A stretch of DNA of 64,000 nucleotides from positions 2,693,874 through 2,757,873 of the forward strand of contig SDUX01000002.1 of assembly GCA_008729055.1 (NCBI GenBank). The letters are read 5' to 3'. The notes below the pieces were generated by a model. The model did not search any database, was not told the DNA's origin, and saw nothing but the letters and a program-made list of their open reading frames with translations. The first letter of the stretch is position 1, and every line of letters begins with the position of its first letter. Positions 43,913-56,548 of the stretch are shown in pieces. This stretch comes from Pyropia haitanensis (taxonomy: Eukaryota > Rhodophyta > Bangiophyceae > Bangiales > Bangiaceae). The position numbers and the translations under genes were made by a program.

Positions 43913-44657
43913 GCAGGGGGGGTGGGGGGGGGGGGGGGAAGGGGGAGGGCGGAAGAGCAGACGGCGGGGGGAGGGAAGGGGGGGGGGGGGGAAAGGGGGA
44001 GAGGGGGAGGAGGGGAAAGCGGAAAGGGGATGGACCAGGATGGGGGGGGGGGGGGGGGGGGTAGTCGTGCCAAACGCGGGCGCGGGCTGTAGGAGAGAGA
44101 GGCAGACCAGTGAGGGGCTGTTAGGAAGGGCGGCGGGGGGGGTGGGTGTGGGGGGGGGGGGGGCGGACGGCCGCGCACGCCGATGATGGGGCGCCCCCGG
44201 CGGGGGTGGCGCGCGCGGCGCCGCGCCACCGCCGCGCCAGCACGCGTGTCCGCCCCGCGGGCCACACCGCCCGCCGCGTCCGTGACCGCGTCGGCGGGGC
44301 GCGGCGGGCGTCGGCGCCCCCCCCCCCCCCCCCCTACCCGTCGCCACCCCGCCGACCGCGCCGTGCGCGGCGCCCGTGGTGGGGCGCCGCGCCGCGGCGG
44401 CGGGGGGGGGGAGGGGGGGGGAGAGACGCACGCGTGTGCGTGCCACCACCGCCACCGCACCGGCGCTCCACGGCGGCCGGGGGCACGGGAGGGGGGAGGG
44501 GGGGGTTGGCGGGGGAGGGGAGCCGGAGGGGGGGGGGGGGGGGGGGGGAGGCCAGCCCGCGCCCGCGGCGCACCGCGAGTGCCCCCGGCGGCGACGGGGA
44601 CGGGCGGCGGCGGCGGCGGCCCGTCTGCTGCGGGCGTGGCGCCCACGCGGTGGTGGT

Positions 44658-44693
<36 letters not shown>

Positions 44694-45700
44694 GGCGGCG
44701 GCGGCCGCAACGGCGGCGCGGCGGCCGCCGCCGGGGGCGGCCGCCCGGGACGGGCGGCCGCCGCGCGCCGCGGCGGGGTGGTGGCGTCGGCGGTCGTGGC
44801 GGCCGCCGCCGCGCCGCCGCCGCCGCCGCCGCCGCGGCGTCGGCAGCAGCCACCGCGCCGCCGCCGCGCGCGGCGCGGGCCGGCCGCGACGGGCGCGGGC
44901 GGCGGCGGCGGCGGCTGCCACCCCCCCCCCCCCCCCCCCCCCAACGTAGAGGCGCGTCTAGAGGAGCACGCGGCGGCGGGCACGCGCGGGATGGGCCGCG
45001 ACGACCCGCCGCGGCGGCGCGGCCACCGCACGCCCCCCCCCCACCACGGGCGGCCGCGGCGGGCGGCAGCGACGCCACTCCCCCCACGCGGCGTGGCCAC
45101 TGGCGGCGGCGGCCGCGGCGGCCGCGACGGTGGCACGCGGCGGCCGCGGCGGCGGCGGTGGGGGCGGCGGCACGGTAGTGGCCGCCGCGGCGGTAGGGGG
45201 GGCGCACCCGCGGGGGGGGGGGGGGGGGGGCGCCGCCAGCGGCGCCGCCGCCGCAGGCGGCAGCCCACCGCCGCCGCCGCCACCCCCGCCACCACCACCG
45301 CCACCACCACCGCCTCTCCTGGCGGCGGCGGCCACCCGCCGGCCGCTGCCGCCGCCGCCGCCGCCGCCGCCGCCGCGGCGGCCGCGGCCGCGTGGCACCG
45401 CCACGGCGGGCGGCGGCGGCGGCGGCGGCGGTGGTGGGCGCGGCCGCCACACCACCGCGGCGGCGGCGGCGACGGGCGGCGGCTGGCGGTGGCTGGCGGT
45501 GGCCGCCGCGGCGGCCGCGCCGGGGGGGGGGGGGAGGGGGGGCCGCCGCGCGCGGCGGCGGCGGCGGTGGCGGCCGCCACGATGGCGGCGGCGGGGGGGG
45601 GGGTGGGGGGGGGGGGGCGGCCGCCGTCGTGGCCGCGGCCGAGGCACGCGGTGACGAGGGGGGGGGGGAGGGGAGGCCGCGACGGGGGGGGGGGGGGGGG

Positions 45701-45840
45701 CGTGGGCGTCCCGCCAGGCCGCGTGGGCGTCCCGCCAGGCCGGGTGGGCGTCCCGCCAGGCCGGGTGGGCGTCCCGCCAGGCCGGGTGGGCGTCCCGCCA
45801 GGCCGCGTGGGCGTCCCGCCAGGCCGCGTGGGCGTCCCGG
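45701..45840. repeat. 21-bp tandem repeat, six full copies plus a partial copy
   Basis: Unit CGTGGGCGTCCCGCCAGGCC plus one G. Copies alternate only at the first base (C or G). As 21 is a multiple of three, every frame reads through (GVPPGRV on the plus strand). Confidence 0.95.
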
Positions 45841-46625
45841 CCGGGTCAGTCAATGGGGGGATGGCCGGCTGGTGGACGCCGTGGGGGGGAGGGGGGGGGA
45901 GACACCGCCGCGCATCGCCCCCGTCGGCGCCGCCGCCGTGCGCACCCGACCGGCCGCCGGTGGCGGCCGGCGGCCGGCGGGCGGGGTGGTGCGCGGCGGG
46001 CGGGCGGGTGGGTCGTGACGGGGGCAGGGGGGGGGGGGGGGGGGGGGGTGGGGGGCGGCTCCCGCGGGGTGCGCGCCGACCAGGGGCACCCCGGCTGGCT
46101 GGCGGCCGCGCCGCCATCATGGGGCCACACGCCCGCGGCGGCCGCCCGCCGACGCCGGCCGCCGCTACGGCGGGCGCGTCCACGACAACGGCGGACGCAC
46201 CCACGACGGGCAAGAGCAGCGCAGCGTGGTGCGGACCGCGGACGCACCGTGGCGGTCAGTCAAGTGGGGCGGGGGTGGTGGCACCCAAACCTCGTGCGCG
46301 TGCAGGGGGAGAGGCCGTTCCACCGCTGCCGGTGGAATGGCCGTATTCCTTCCAATGCAATGGATGCGGCGGGTCGCGAGGCGGGTCTACCAAGTTGGAG
46401 ACTTATGGGAACCAATAGTGCACTCCCAGTGTATTTGAGCAAGCCTGGTCATCGCCCAGCCAGCTGGCGGCGCTCGTCACACTACAACCGCGAAGCGTCG
46501 AGATGGGCAGGGTCACGAGGGCAGGACAACCAGCTGCAGGGTACCGAACCGCGGACCCGCTTGCCGCTGGCCGCGACGCGCGACAAGAGTGGAGACGGAC
46601 GTCCCGGCCCGCCCGCGCACGGCCG

Positions 46626-46665
46626 CGCGCCGCGCCGCGCCGCGCCGCGCCGCGCCGCGCCGCGC
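46626..46665. repeat. GCGCC pentanucleotide microsatellite
   Basis: About eight uninterrupted copies of GCGCC. Confidence 0.85.
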
Positions 46666-47614
46666 CTCGCGGCGCCGCACGCCCGCGCCGCGCGGCTGGC
46701 ACCGGCCACGAGCGGCGCCCGCGGCGCGGCGCCGTCGGGGTGCCGCCCAGCGAGGCAACCACCGCCGCCCTGCCGCCGGGACGGCCCCCCCGCGCCGCGC
46801 GGCGGGCGGGCGGTGCCGATGGGAGGGCGAGCCGCGGCGGCGTGGATGGAGGGGCAGCCGCCGCGCGCCTTGGCGGCGTGGCGGCGCGGGTGGGGCGGCC
46901 TGGCCGTCTCGCCGTCGGGGGTGGCGGGGACCGCGCTGGTGGCACCCTTGCCGGGGGGACACCCCGTCGGCGGCGGTGACGGCGGCGGCGCCGCGCACCG
47001 GGTGCGCCGCCGCTGTGACAGGCGTCAGTGCCTTCGCCGCGGGCACCGCACGCGTGAGAGAGGGTAGTGGTGGACGCGGGGGGGACAGGGAGGGGGGACA
47101 CAAGGTGGAAGAAGGCTGCGCGGGGGCTGGGATGGAGTAGGCTTGCGGGGTGGACACGCGCGGGGGTGGCGCCATCATGGCGGCGGCGGCAGCAGCCCGC
47201 GGCGGTGCACCGTGGTGAAATTCTACCCCCACCGCTGCTACTGCTGGAAGCGGCTGGGCTGCCGAGTAGTATCTGCCTTTCCCAGCGCGCCCCCATTTGG
47301 CTCCCTGCCGCCCAGTACACGATGTTTTTCCCAGCTCCCTATCCCCGCCTTCCCATCTCCCGGGCTCCTTCCTATCTCGTCGTGGCGCTGCCCATTCGTA
47401 TCTGCTCCACCCTCCTCAAAAGAGGCCGAGAGGTGTCTCAGCGACCGCCTCAATAGCGCCATCTCCGCCTTCCCCCCCCACCCGCAAGCCCCCGCCGTCG
47501 CTCTTCTCTCTCTTGTGCCTGGTTGCGTTCCCATCTTTGCGTCCCACTCTCCCCTCCTCCTGACACAGTCGCTGTCGCGGTGGCACCATCAGGATACCTC
47601 GGTGGCGAGTTCCT

Positions 47615-48029
47615 ATGGCCAGCTGCTCCATGCAGGCCGTCTGGTACACGATGGCGCCATTCCCGCACCGACCACACCCACCCGCGCGGCTCCGAGACGC
47701 TCTGCCTCACCAAGGGCACCATGGAGGTCCTTTTGAGCGAGGACAAATGGGCCACATCCCCGCAGATCGTTGCGAATGCCCAGAGCGCCGAGAGCGTAGC
47801 GGTCTTCCCCGCGGGCCTCCTCCACGGCCAGTGCTGCACGTCGACGGGCGGGTGTGCGTTCGAGGCGATTTCAACCCACTCGGATGAGGGGGTGCTGACC
47901 GCCACGGCGCGGGTGTGTCAGGTGCCGCCACAGTCGGTCGCGGTCGCGGTCGGCCGGTCCGAGGCGCAGGCAATGGCGGCCTGTGGGGGGCTGCCAGCGG
48001 TGCCGGCGCCCGCGGCGCGCGTCGAGTAG
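47615..48029 (+). CDS. Cupin (germin/spherulin-like), partial or frame-broken
   Basis: It has the two cupin boxes. The first is HTHPRGSETLCLTKGTMEVL (47684-47740), matching the metal-binding H-x-HP-x4-E pattern with G at the turn. The second is VFPAGLLHGQCC (47803-47836), with the closing His. The tail FEAISTHSDEGVLTATAR running on into VPPQSVAVAVGRSEAQAMAA is typical of germin/spherulin-type beta barrels. The piece just before the first box reads naturally only in another frame (MASCSMQAVWYTMAPF, from the ATG at 47615), so a one-base change is needed near 47665-47680. The N-terminal strands and any signal peptide are not seen; an acceptor-like CTCCTGACACAG ends at 47568, so an upstream exon is possible. 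It is either a gene with a sequence error or a decaying pseudogene. The stop is at 48027-48029. Confidence 0.55.
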
Positions 48030-48478
48030 CGCGGCGGCTGTCTGTGGCCAGGCTGGCCAAGCCATGCGGCGGCGGTCGGCGCCCGGGAGACCACTCTCAA
48101 CGGGCCAGGAGGGGTGGGGAAGGAGGTGGGGGCGCGCCGGGAAAGACCCGAGGACGACGTGCGCTGCTGCCGCTCGACAACCAAGCACGTGCTCTTCCTT
48201 TGTCGCCGTTTCTACCGTCTTGGCGTGTCTCAAGCGCCAAAAACCTGATCCGGGGCAGCTCGCCACCGCTGCTGCTCGCGAGTGCGCGCCGCCTCTTCAT
48301 CTCAAGAGGCGAGGGCCACCCCCCACCGCCGGGAAAACGGCGCACACCCCAGGTCATGCGGACAAAAAAAAACTCGAGTCACGGTCCACCCGTGCCGCCC
48401 TCCCGTCTGTCCTACACCCCCCTCCGCCGCCCGCGCACACGCCACCCCCACCCACACCCCCCGCCCGCGCCGCGCTCC

Positions 48479-48744
48479 CTACGTCGACGGCGGCCTCCGG
48501 CGGAGCATCGCCGCGACGCGGCTGCTCTTGGAGCCCGCCGGCGGCCGGCGGCGCCCCCCCCCCGGCCGTCCCCCCCCGCCGACGGCGCCGGCGACGGCGG
48601 CGCCGTCCCCGCCGACGCGCCGCTCGGCAGGCGCGCGGCCGCGCCGCCGCCGCCTGCCGTCGCGCCCAGCTCCGCGGCGCGTGCGTACCACCGCTCCGCC
48701 GCCGACGCGTTGCGCCGCACCACCTGCGCGTCGGGTGGGCCGCT

Positions 48745-48777
<33 letters not shown>

Positions 48778-50345
48778 CCCCCCACCGCCGCCGCTGCCAT
48801 TGCCGCCAGACGCGGCGGCGGGGGTGGCGGCGGCGGCGGCGGGTGGCCGCCCCCCTCCGCCCACGCCGTCCGCCCCCCGGTCGAGGAGCCCCGCCAGCAC
48901 CAGCGCCGCGGCGCCGTCCCCCCCCGCGGCGGCCTCCTCCAGCAGCTTGGCCGCGTCCGCCGGCGCCGTCGCGAGCACCATCCCCGCCAGGTTGCGCTTG
49001 CCCGCCGCGTCGCCCGCCGCGGCGGCCGCCGAAAACAGCCGCCGCGCGCGGCCCGCGTCGACGGCAATGCCCACCGCGGGCGCGCCGTCGCGGTGGCGCT
49101 CGCCGAGCTCGGTCAGCGCGGGTGGGTGGCCGCCCGCCGCGGCGCGGCGGAGCCACGACGCTGCCGTTGGCGGCGACGGCGCGGTGCCGACGCCGGCGCC
49201 ATAGCACCGCGCGAGCGCGTGCGCCGCGGCGGGGTGGCCGCGGCCCGCCGCGACGCTGAACCGCTCAAACGCCTGGTACGCGTGGCGGGCGGTGCCGAGG
49301 CCCGTCGCAAAGCACAGGCCCGACAGGTAGAGGGCGAGCGTGGACCCCGCGTGCGCGGCAGCGTCGAGGAACGAAAACGCCCGCGCCGCGTCCTCGCGGG
49401 GCACGTCCGCCACGCGCAGCCGCGCGGTGGTCGTCGACGTGGTCGTTGACCGCGGCCCCGCGCCGCCCGTCGTGCCCGTGGACCCCGACAGCAGCACGGT
49501 CGTGACGTCGCCTGGCGGCGGCGGGGAGCCCGGCGCGGGCGGCGGCGGCGGCGGCGGCGCGACGACCGACCGCGGGTCCACGATCGCGAGCGCCCGGTTG
49601 ACCGTCGCGGCGAGCGAGCCGAGGCTCTCGGCGGTCAGGTACGCGGCGGCGGCGCGCTTGAGGTCCCCCGCGCGGGTGTAACGCTCGCCCATGGCGTTTG
49701 TCGCGTCGGCGTGGCCGCAGCCCATGGCGGCCTCAAACAGCTGCGTCGCGCGGAGCTCGTCCTTGGGGCACCCAGCCCAGCCGAGCTCCGCGATCAGGCC
49801 CAGCTGGTAGGTCGCCTCGGCCGCGTCGCCGGCGTCGCCGGCGGCGCCAAAGCTCGACATGCTGCCGCCTTCGCCGCCAAAGTCCATGGACCCGGCGGCG
49901 GCCATGCCGCCACTGACGCCGCCGAGAATCACCTCCGCGTCGAGGGCGGTGATCAGCTCCGCCGCGCGCTCGGGCGTGACGGGTGGCGGCGCGGGCACGA
50001 CGGCGATGGCGGCGCCGCCCATGCCGCCGCCCCCACCGAGCGCGCCCGGCCCGCCCGCCGACGTGATGACCATCCCCGACGCGGTCGACGACGTGGACGC
50101 GCCCGACGAGAGCCCCCCCCGCCGCCGCCCACCCCCCCCGGCCCCGCCGTCGACGACGACTGGGACCAGTCGCGCGCGCCGAGCGACGCGAGCGACCGCG
50201 GCTTGATCGGCTCAATCGTCGCGGCGGTCGCCGACGCGGCCGCCACCGCCGCCGCCGCCTGCCGCCGCTTGATGCCCTCGGCGGGCGTCTCGACAAAGTG
50301 CACGAGCGTGCCGCGCGCGGCGGCGGCGCCCGCGCCCGCCCCCGC

Positions 50346-50378
<33 letters not shown>

Positions 50379-50902
50379 GGCGGCGCGCCCCGCGGCGGCG
50401 GCGGCCAGCACCCGCGACCGCACCAGCCAGTCCATCGCGACGCGCACGTCGGCGGCGACGTGGTGCCCCCGGCGGAAGCAGGCGTGCAGGTTCCACGCCG
50501 CGTCCGCCGCGCCCGCGTCGGGCGCGGCGACGCCCACGCGGCGCGAAAAGACGGGCAGCGGGAAGCGGAGGTTGGCGGTCGACGACAGCGGCTCGCCGCG
50601 GAAGCGGAGCCGGTAGAGCGCGCGCATGCCCATGTGCCCCGCCGCGCGGGTGCTGCCGGGACCGGTCGCGATCGCCGCCTCCCAGTTCATCGGCGCCAGC
50701 GGCGGGGCGGCGCCCCAGAGGGCCGGCGCCGACCGGCGGAGGGACTTGAGCCGGTTGAGCAGCGTCCACGCGGGCGCCCGGTCCCGCGGGTCGGCCTGCA
50801 GGCAGCACTCGTAGATGAGGTCGACGATGGGGGAGGGCGTCGCGGCGGCTTCCAGCGCCGACCGTGGGGGGGGGTGCCCTCCAGGAGGCGCGTCAGCAGG
50901 TT

Positions 50903-50939
<37 letters not shown>

Positions 50940-52214
50940 GTGCCGGTGCCGCCCTCGGAATCCATCACATTCTTGTACGGCTCGTGGCCCGAGAAGAGCG
51001 CGTACGCGACGGTGCCAAACGCCCACACGTCGGCGGGGTAGGAGGCGCCGACCTTGCGCGCCATCTCGGGCGCGACCGAGTACTTGCGCGCGTCGAGGTC
51101 GGCGGGCGACGCCGGGGTGTCACTGAAAAACAGGGACGTGGGCGAGTCGGGCGGCATCATGGCCGGGTTGGCCAGCATCGCCACCCGCCGCCCCGCCGTG
51201 TAGGCCACATTCCCCGGGTGGACGCCCAGGTGCACGTGGTCCGACGCGTGCAGAAACGTCAGCGCCGACGCGATATCGGTGAGGGTGGCGAGCTTGGCCG
51301 CCGTATCCAGCGCCCGCGCGTTCATCGCGTCAAACAGCATGCCGCCCGGCGCGGCGGCGGTGACGACCGCCAGCGCGGGCTCCCCGTCGAGCGCCCCCGC
51401 CGGCGCCGGCGCGACGCCATACAGGGTCACCAGGTTGGGGTGCCGCAGGCGCGTGCGGACGCGCAGCGCGCGCGCCGTCGCGGGCGTGATGGCCGACTCG
51501 GCGACCACCTCCACCGCAACCGCCACGCCGCCGACGGTGGCGGCGGTGGTGGCGGCGCCCATGACGCCCCCCGCCCACGCATGGTCCGCCGCGTAGGTCG
51601 CACGGAAGAGGTCCGAAAAGGTCGGCACCGCCACGGACAGGCCGCCGCCCGGGTCACTCCCGCCGGCGCGCCCCCCCCCCCCCCCCCCCCCGAATACGCC
51701 GACCCCGGCGACGAGCCGTACGAGCGCGGCCCGCCGCCGCCGTCGGCGGCGTCAGCGGCGTCCCCCCCCCCCAAAACCCGCCCAGCCGCGCGTCACGCGC
51801 CACGTCCGCGGCGGGCAGCTCGTCCGCGGCGGCGGCGTCGAGCAGCGCGCTCGTCGCGGGCGGCAGCGGCGTGTGCGCCTCGACGGCGGCGACGATCCGG
51901 TGCGCCGCGGCGGCAACGACGCCCCGGTCGAGGACGACCGCGGCGAGCGCGGTCGGGCTGCCCGCCGCGACGATGATGGCCGTCGCGGAGCGGATGGCCT
52001 CGTGGAGGCCCCACTGGGCGGCCACGTCGGCGCGGAAGAGCTCGATGCGCCCGCGGACGGCCTCGAGGTCGCGCAGCGCGTGGAGCACCGCGGCGGTGCG
52101 GGAGAGGAGGAGGGAGCTGCCGGCGGGGAGGAGCACCGCCGCTTGCACCGCGTCGCGGAGGTGGCCAAACGCTTCGAGGATGCCCACGCAGGGCGAACGC
52201 TCCGCACGCGTCAT
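48479..52214 (-). CDS. Kinase-dead protein: N-terminal helical domain, pseudokinase, Sel1 repeats
   Basis: The start is the ATG at 52214 (MTRAERSPCVGILEAFGHLR). Residues 1 to about 130 form a helical bundle (LLLSRTAAVLHALRDLEAV, RIELFRADVAAQWGLHEAI, LDRGVVAAAAHRIVAAVEAH). After the C run 51762-51772 comes a Gly/Ser linker, then a protein-kinase fold: HPNLVTLYGV, LTDIASALTFLHASDHVHLG, YSVAPEMA, DVWAFGTVAYALFSGHEPY and IVDLIYECCLQADPRDRAP. The beta-3 Lys is Glu (VAVEVV, near 51510), HRD is HLG (51232-51224) and DFG is ANP (51172-51164), so catalysis is not expected. At least seven Sel1-like repeats (AxxxLGxxxxxG...A..WxxxAAxxG) follow to about 48700. The chain ends SKSSRVAAMLRRRPPST at 48479. 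Frame changes lie at 50866-50874 and 50113-50139, and in the C runs near 48556-48575. Sel1 repeats bind partners; a scaffold/signalling role is inference. Confidence 0.8.
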
Positions 52215-54297
52215 GGTGGCGGTCGGGGGCGGGGGGCGGGGGGGGGGGGGGGGGGGGGGGTTGCGCCAGCAAGGGAACAAGAGCAAGGGTGGTCGACGTC
52301 ACCCGACGGCGGCGGCAGGAAGGAAAGGGGTGGAAGGGGGCACCCGGCGATCGGGGACGATGCGGGGGAGGTGCGTCCGATGCGCGCGGTGGGAGGAAGC
52401 GGGTGTGCGCGGGGAGGAAGGAGCGACGCGGGGAGGAGCGGACGCCAAAAAAAAAAAGAAAAAGCCGGCGGCGGCGGCTGCCACGCCGCCACCCCGACCG
52501 CGAGGGGACTGGCGGGCGGGCGCGGGGCCAACGCGGGGCGCCCGACGACGCGGCCGCCCCTGTCGCCGGCAGCGCCCACCCCCGTCGGCGCCGCGCGGCG
52601 GCGTCGCGATGCCGCGCCGGCGCAACCCGCTGGCGCGGTGTGCTTCCCTCCGAGCCACGCACTGCGGTGCCGAGCACCGCGCCGCGAGCGGCGGCGCGCG
52701 ACGCGTCGGTCGGGCGCGCGGCCGGCGGGGGCGGCGGCGGCGCCGCCAAGACGAGGCCAACCAAAATACAGCAGCGGGCAGGCAGGCTCTGGGGATTTTG
52801 GGGGGGCGGGGGGGGGCGGGGGGGGGGACAAGAGGGACCAGCGGCCGCGGAACAGAGGGACGGGGGGGGGGGGGGGAGGGAGGGAGGTGCGCGCGGGAAA
52901 CGAGCGTGCCAGCGACACGGCTCGTGGGGCGCCGCCACGAGAGCGTCGCCAGGCTCGAGCCGCCGCCCCCAATCCACCGGCCGCGCGCCTACAGAGGCCA
53001 CATCCCCCACACGGGCGGGCTGGGCGCCCCCCCCCCAAGCGGGGGCGGATGGACACTGGGCGGCGGGCGCAGCCACGGGACGAGGCCCCCACCGCCAGCC
53101 CGCCCCCCTCCACCGGTTCAAGCCGCGCACGCGGGGGGGCAAGCGTCACGGCCAAGCCACAACGAGGGGGAACGGCCGCGCGGTGCACCGGTTGAGGGGG
53201 GGGGGGCGGACGGGAGGGGGGGGGGGGAAAGGTGGAAGGGACGACTGGAAACCGCCCCAGTCGTGCCGATGCCGCTGACGTGCACGCCCGCCCGTGGCGG
53301 CACGTCTCGCAAAGGCGGGGCACGGGCGCGTAGGGGGGGGTGGCAGAGGGGGGGGGTTTGCGCGCGGGACGCGTGGGGGGGGGGGGGGGGGGGGAGGGGG
53401 GACACACGGGTGCCCCGATGGACCGACGACCGTCGGCATCGTCGGCAGAGGGGTGGGGCGTGTGTGGCGGGGAGCGCCCCGTCGGCGGATGAGCCGCGGC
53501 TGCTCGGGATGGTTGGCGGCGGTTGTGTGTGGGGGCGGCGGGCAGCGTGGCCCGCTCCCTCCCGGCCGCCCGCCGGCGGCGTACAGTGGACTGGGCGCGG
53601 CTACGTACGCCCAGAGCCCGCCAGTGGGGGGGGGTGACCCCCGCCACTGGAACCGCCGGTGGCTTGGCGGCCGGCGCGCCGCGTGGGGATCCCGCCCCCC
53701 CTTTTCTTCTGGCGGTGAAAAATCCATCACGGACCATCACGGACCAGTGATGGAGCGCGGGGGGGGCCTCCTGTGGGCCGCCCCACCCGTGCGCCGTGGG
53801 CGGCGGCGTCGCCTGTCGGGCCAAGACCCCTCGTGCTCGCCCGGCGTGCCGTCGAGGCGTTTGTCTTGTGGACCCACGGCAGCCGCGGCGCGCGCGGGCG
53901 CTCGCCGAGGGCGTACGAATTTCGACACCAGACTACACTCTAGGATTGGCGATTCCAAGTCGACGGGCGCCGATTCGTCTCATCGGGCGATGCAATCTTG
54001 ACCGACAGTCCGTCCCCCTCGGGCAGGCGCTCCCCTTTGCCCCGCCCGCCCCGTCCCGCGCCCGCGTCAGCCGCGCGCGCCCGAGGTGGTGCCGCTCGGC
54101 GTCAACCCCCCTTCCCCATCCCCCTCACCCCATGCCGTCCCCCCCCCCCTCCCCCCCCCCCCCTCCCCCCCCCCGCGCCTCACCCCACGCTCATCCAGGC
54201 TGTCCATCCATGTTGCCATTGCCAGCCGCCGCTGCCATCCGAAACCGGCCGCCGCGCCGCCGCCGCGCCGCGCGGCGCACCCGCCGCGCCGGCACGC

Positions 54298-54329
<32 letters not shown>

Positions 54330-54461
54330 ACCGACGCGGCGGCGGCGGCGAGATGGGCGTGGCGCTCGCCCGTGGTGCCGGGCGGGGGGGGTAACGTCCG
54401 CACCCGTGGGGTGGCGCCGTGACCCCGCGGGGGGGAACCCGCTGGCCGGGCCGTCGCCGCC

Positions 54462-54495
<34 letters not shown>

Positions 54496-54863
54496 GCATG
54501 GCCGACGCGCCTTGACCTGCGCGCCGCGCGCGTGCAGCCGGCGCGGCGGTGGGTGGCTCCCTCTTTTTTTTGAGAGGCGGCTGGTCGTGCCGGCCACCCG
54601 ACACGTGCGCGTCGAGCCCAACGGCAGGCTGGCGTCGGCAGCGCCCCCTCTGCCGTGGCCGTGGCCGGCCGGCGGCCGCCCGACTTGCCGCGGTGGACCC
54701 CGCTGGCGGTTTGGACGCGGCGTCAGCCGCCCGCGTCGGCCTCGTGCACGCCGCCCGGCTGTTGCCACTCACCCTTGCTGCGTGCATTGACACACACCGT
54801 CTCGGCCTTTCCCCCCCCCCCCCACCCTTCCTTCCCCACCACCCCCCTTTTTCTTCCTCCACC
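52215..54863. other. Intergenic, GC-rich, upstream region of two divergent genes
   Basis: It begins with a 23-base G run (52238-52260) just upstream of the pseudokinase ATG (its leader, C-rich on the minus strand). No motif-bearing gene is found. A small repeated ATCACGGACC unit lies near 53725-53748. The right end (54808-54860) is a C/T-rich leader before the MFS gene. Confidence 0.45.
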
Positions 54864-56501
54864 ATGAAGACGTCGGAGCCCTCCCCCCCCCGCCCCCCCC
54901 CCCCGACGACACGCCCGAAACTCCCCTCCCATGGGGCACCGTCCTCGCCTGCGGCGCCATCTCCTTCACCGAGGCCTTCCAGCAGTCGCTCCTCTACCCC
55001 TTCACCCCCGCGCTCATCCGCACCCAGTTCACCCCGCCGCCCGCCGCCGCCGCCGTCGGCGTCATGGCCGGCGGCCTAGCCGCCGCGTGGCACTTTGGTG
55101 GCGCCACCACCGCCGCCGCCTGGGGCGCCGCCGCCGACATTGTCGGCCGGCGGGGCGTCCTCGTTGCCGGCACCGCCGGCTTCTCCGCCGCCACCGCCGC
55201 GCTGGGCGTGTCCAAGAGCTACCGCTGGGCGCTCGCCACGCGCGTCGCGGCGGGCCTCGCGAATGGCAACGCGGGGGTGGTCAAGGCGGCGCTCGCCGAC
55301 GCGGCGGACGGGAGCAACATGGCGCGCGCGTTTTCCGTCACGGGGCTGATGATGGTCGTTGGCGGCACGCTCGGGCCGGTCGTGGGGGGGGTGCTCGCCG
55401 ACCCGCTGGGGGGGAGGGGGGGGTAGCCCCGAGGGGGTGGGCGGCACCCGGGGGGGGGGGGGCTGGCTTGCCACCCTCCTCCGTAACTACCCGTACCTGC
55501 TGCCGTGTGCGGTGGGCGCCGCGCTGGCGCCGCCGACGATGGTCGCGACCGCGCTGCTGCTGCGGCCGCCGCCGCCACCGCCGCCCGCGGGCGGGCACCC
55601 GCGTGGCCGGGCGCCTGCCGAGGGGGACCCGCCAGCCGGCAGCGTCGGCGACACCCCCTCTGGGGCAACTTCCGTCGGCGGCGGATCGGACGGCGCGCAG
55701 CCGCTGGTCGTTGCCGACGCGGCTGGCGGCAGCGCCACGCTGCGACCGTCGCGGTCGCACCCGCTGGCGGCCACGCCGTCACGGCAGCCGCTGCTGCCCG
55801 GCGGCGGCGCCGCCGCCGCCGCCGCCGCGGCGCCCCCCATTTACCACAACCGCCCGGCCATGGCGGCGGTGGGCGCCTACGCCCTCACCGCCGGCGCGTT
55901 TACAATGCTCGACGAGCTCTTCCCGCTCTTTGCGTCTGCCCCCGTGGGCGGCGGCAGCGGCGGCGGGGCGGGCCACGGCGGCTTGGGCGGCGGGGCGGGC
56001 CACGGCGGCTTGGGCGGCCTCGGCGTCGCGCTGCCGACGCTGGGCGGCGCGCTCGCCTTCTCCGCGGTCGTCTCGTTTGCCTTCCAGCTCGCCGTCTGGC
56101 CCGCCGCGGCGCGCCGCTGGGGGCCCCGCCGCATGTACGTGGCGGGCGCCGCCGCGCTCGCCGTGTCCGTCGCCGCCACCCCCGCGGTGCGGCTGCTGCT
56201 GCCGTCGCCGACGGCGGCAGCAGCAGCGGCGGCGGCGGCAGCCGCCGGTGCGGGCGATGGGCGTGGCGCCGACGCGGGGCGGCCGCTCCCCCGCCCCGCC
56301 GCGGCGCTGCTGGCCGCCGCGCTCGCCCTCCGCGGCGTCGCGTCGCCCGTCTGCTTCACCTCTGTCGCGATGCTCGTCGCCAACGCGGCGCCGCGCGCCG
56401 CGTCGGGCGCGGTCAACGGGGTCGGCCAGTCCGCCGCGTCGCTCGCGCGGGGGGTCGCGCCGCTCCTGGGGGGGGGGGCCTGGTCGCTCGCCACCGCCCT
56501 C

Positions 56502-56548
<47 letters not shown>

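Larger units (their letters stand above)
43913..47614. other. Long GC-repeat region, no settled gene
   Basis: Mostly GGC/GCC repeats and G runs, open on both strands without domains. It contains a 21-base tandem array (45701-45840) and a pentanucleotide array near 46626-46665. Around 46500-47070 both strands look mildly protein-like (plus: WMEGQPPRALAAWRRGWGG; minus: MMAPPPRVSTPQAYSIPAP from the ATG at 47180). At most one is real and I cannot decide. From 47200 GC drops and CT-rich leader-like sequence precedes the cupin. Confidence 0.4.

Noticed and set aside
45701..45840. Possible CRISPR-like array
   Set aside because: Units are contiguous 21-mers with no spacers, in eukaryotic nuclear DNA.
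40742..46213. A single minus-strand open frame of more than 1,800 codons
   Set aside because: Only the part below the ATG at 43912 shows protein-like sequence; upstream is repeat translated without stops because stop codons are rare at this GC.
46114..46418. Plus-strand frame from the ATG at 46119 with CNGCGG-type cysteines
   Set aside because: Too few cysteines for a zinc finger, no conserved order, and the sequence is full of short inverted repeats.
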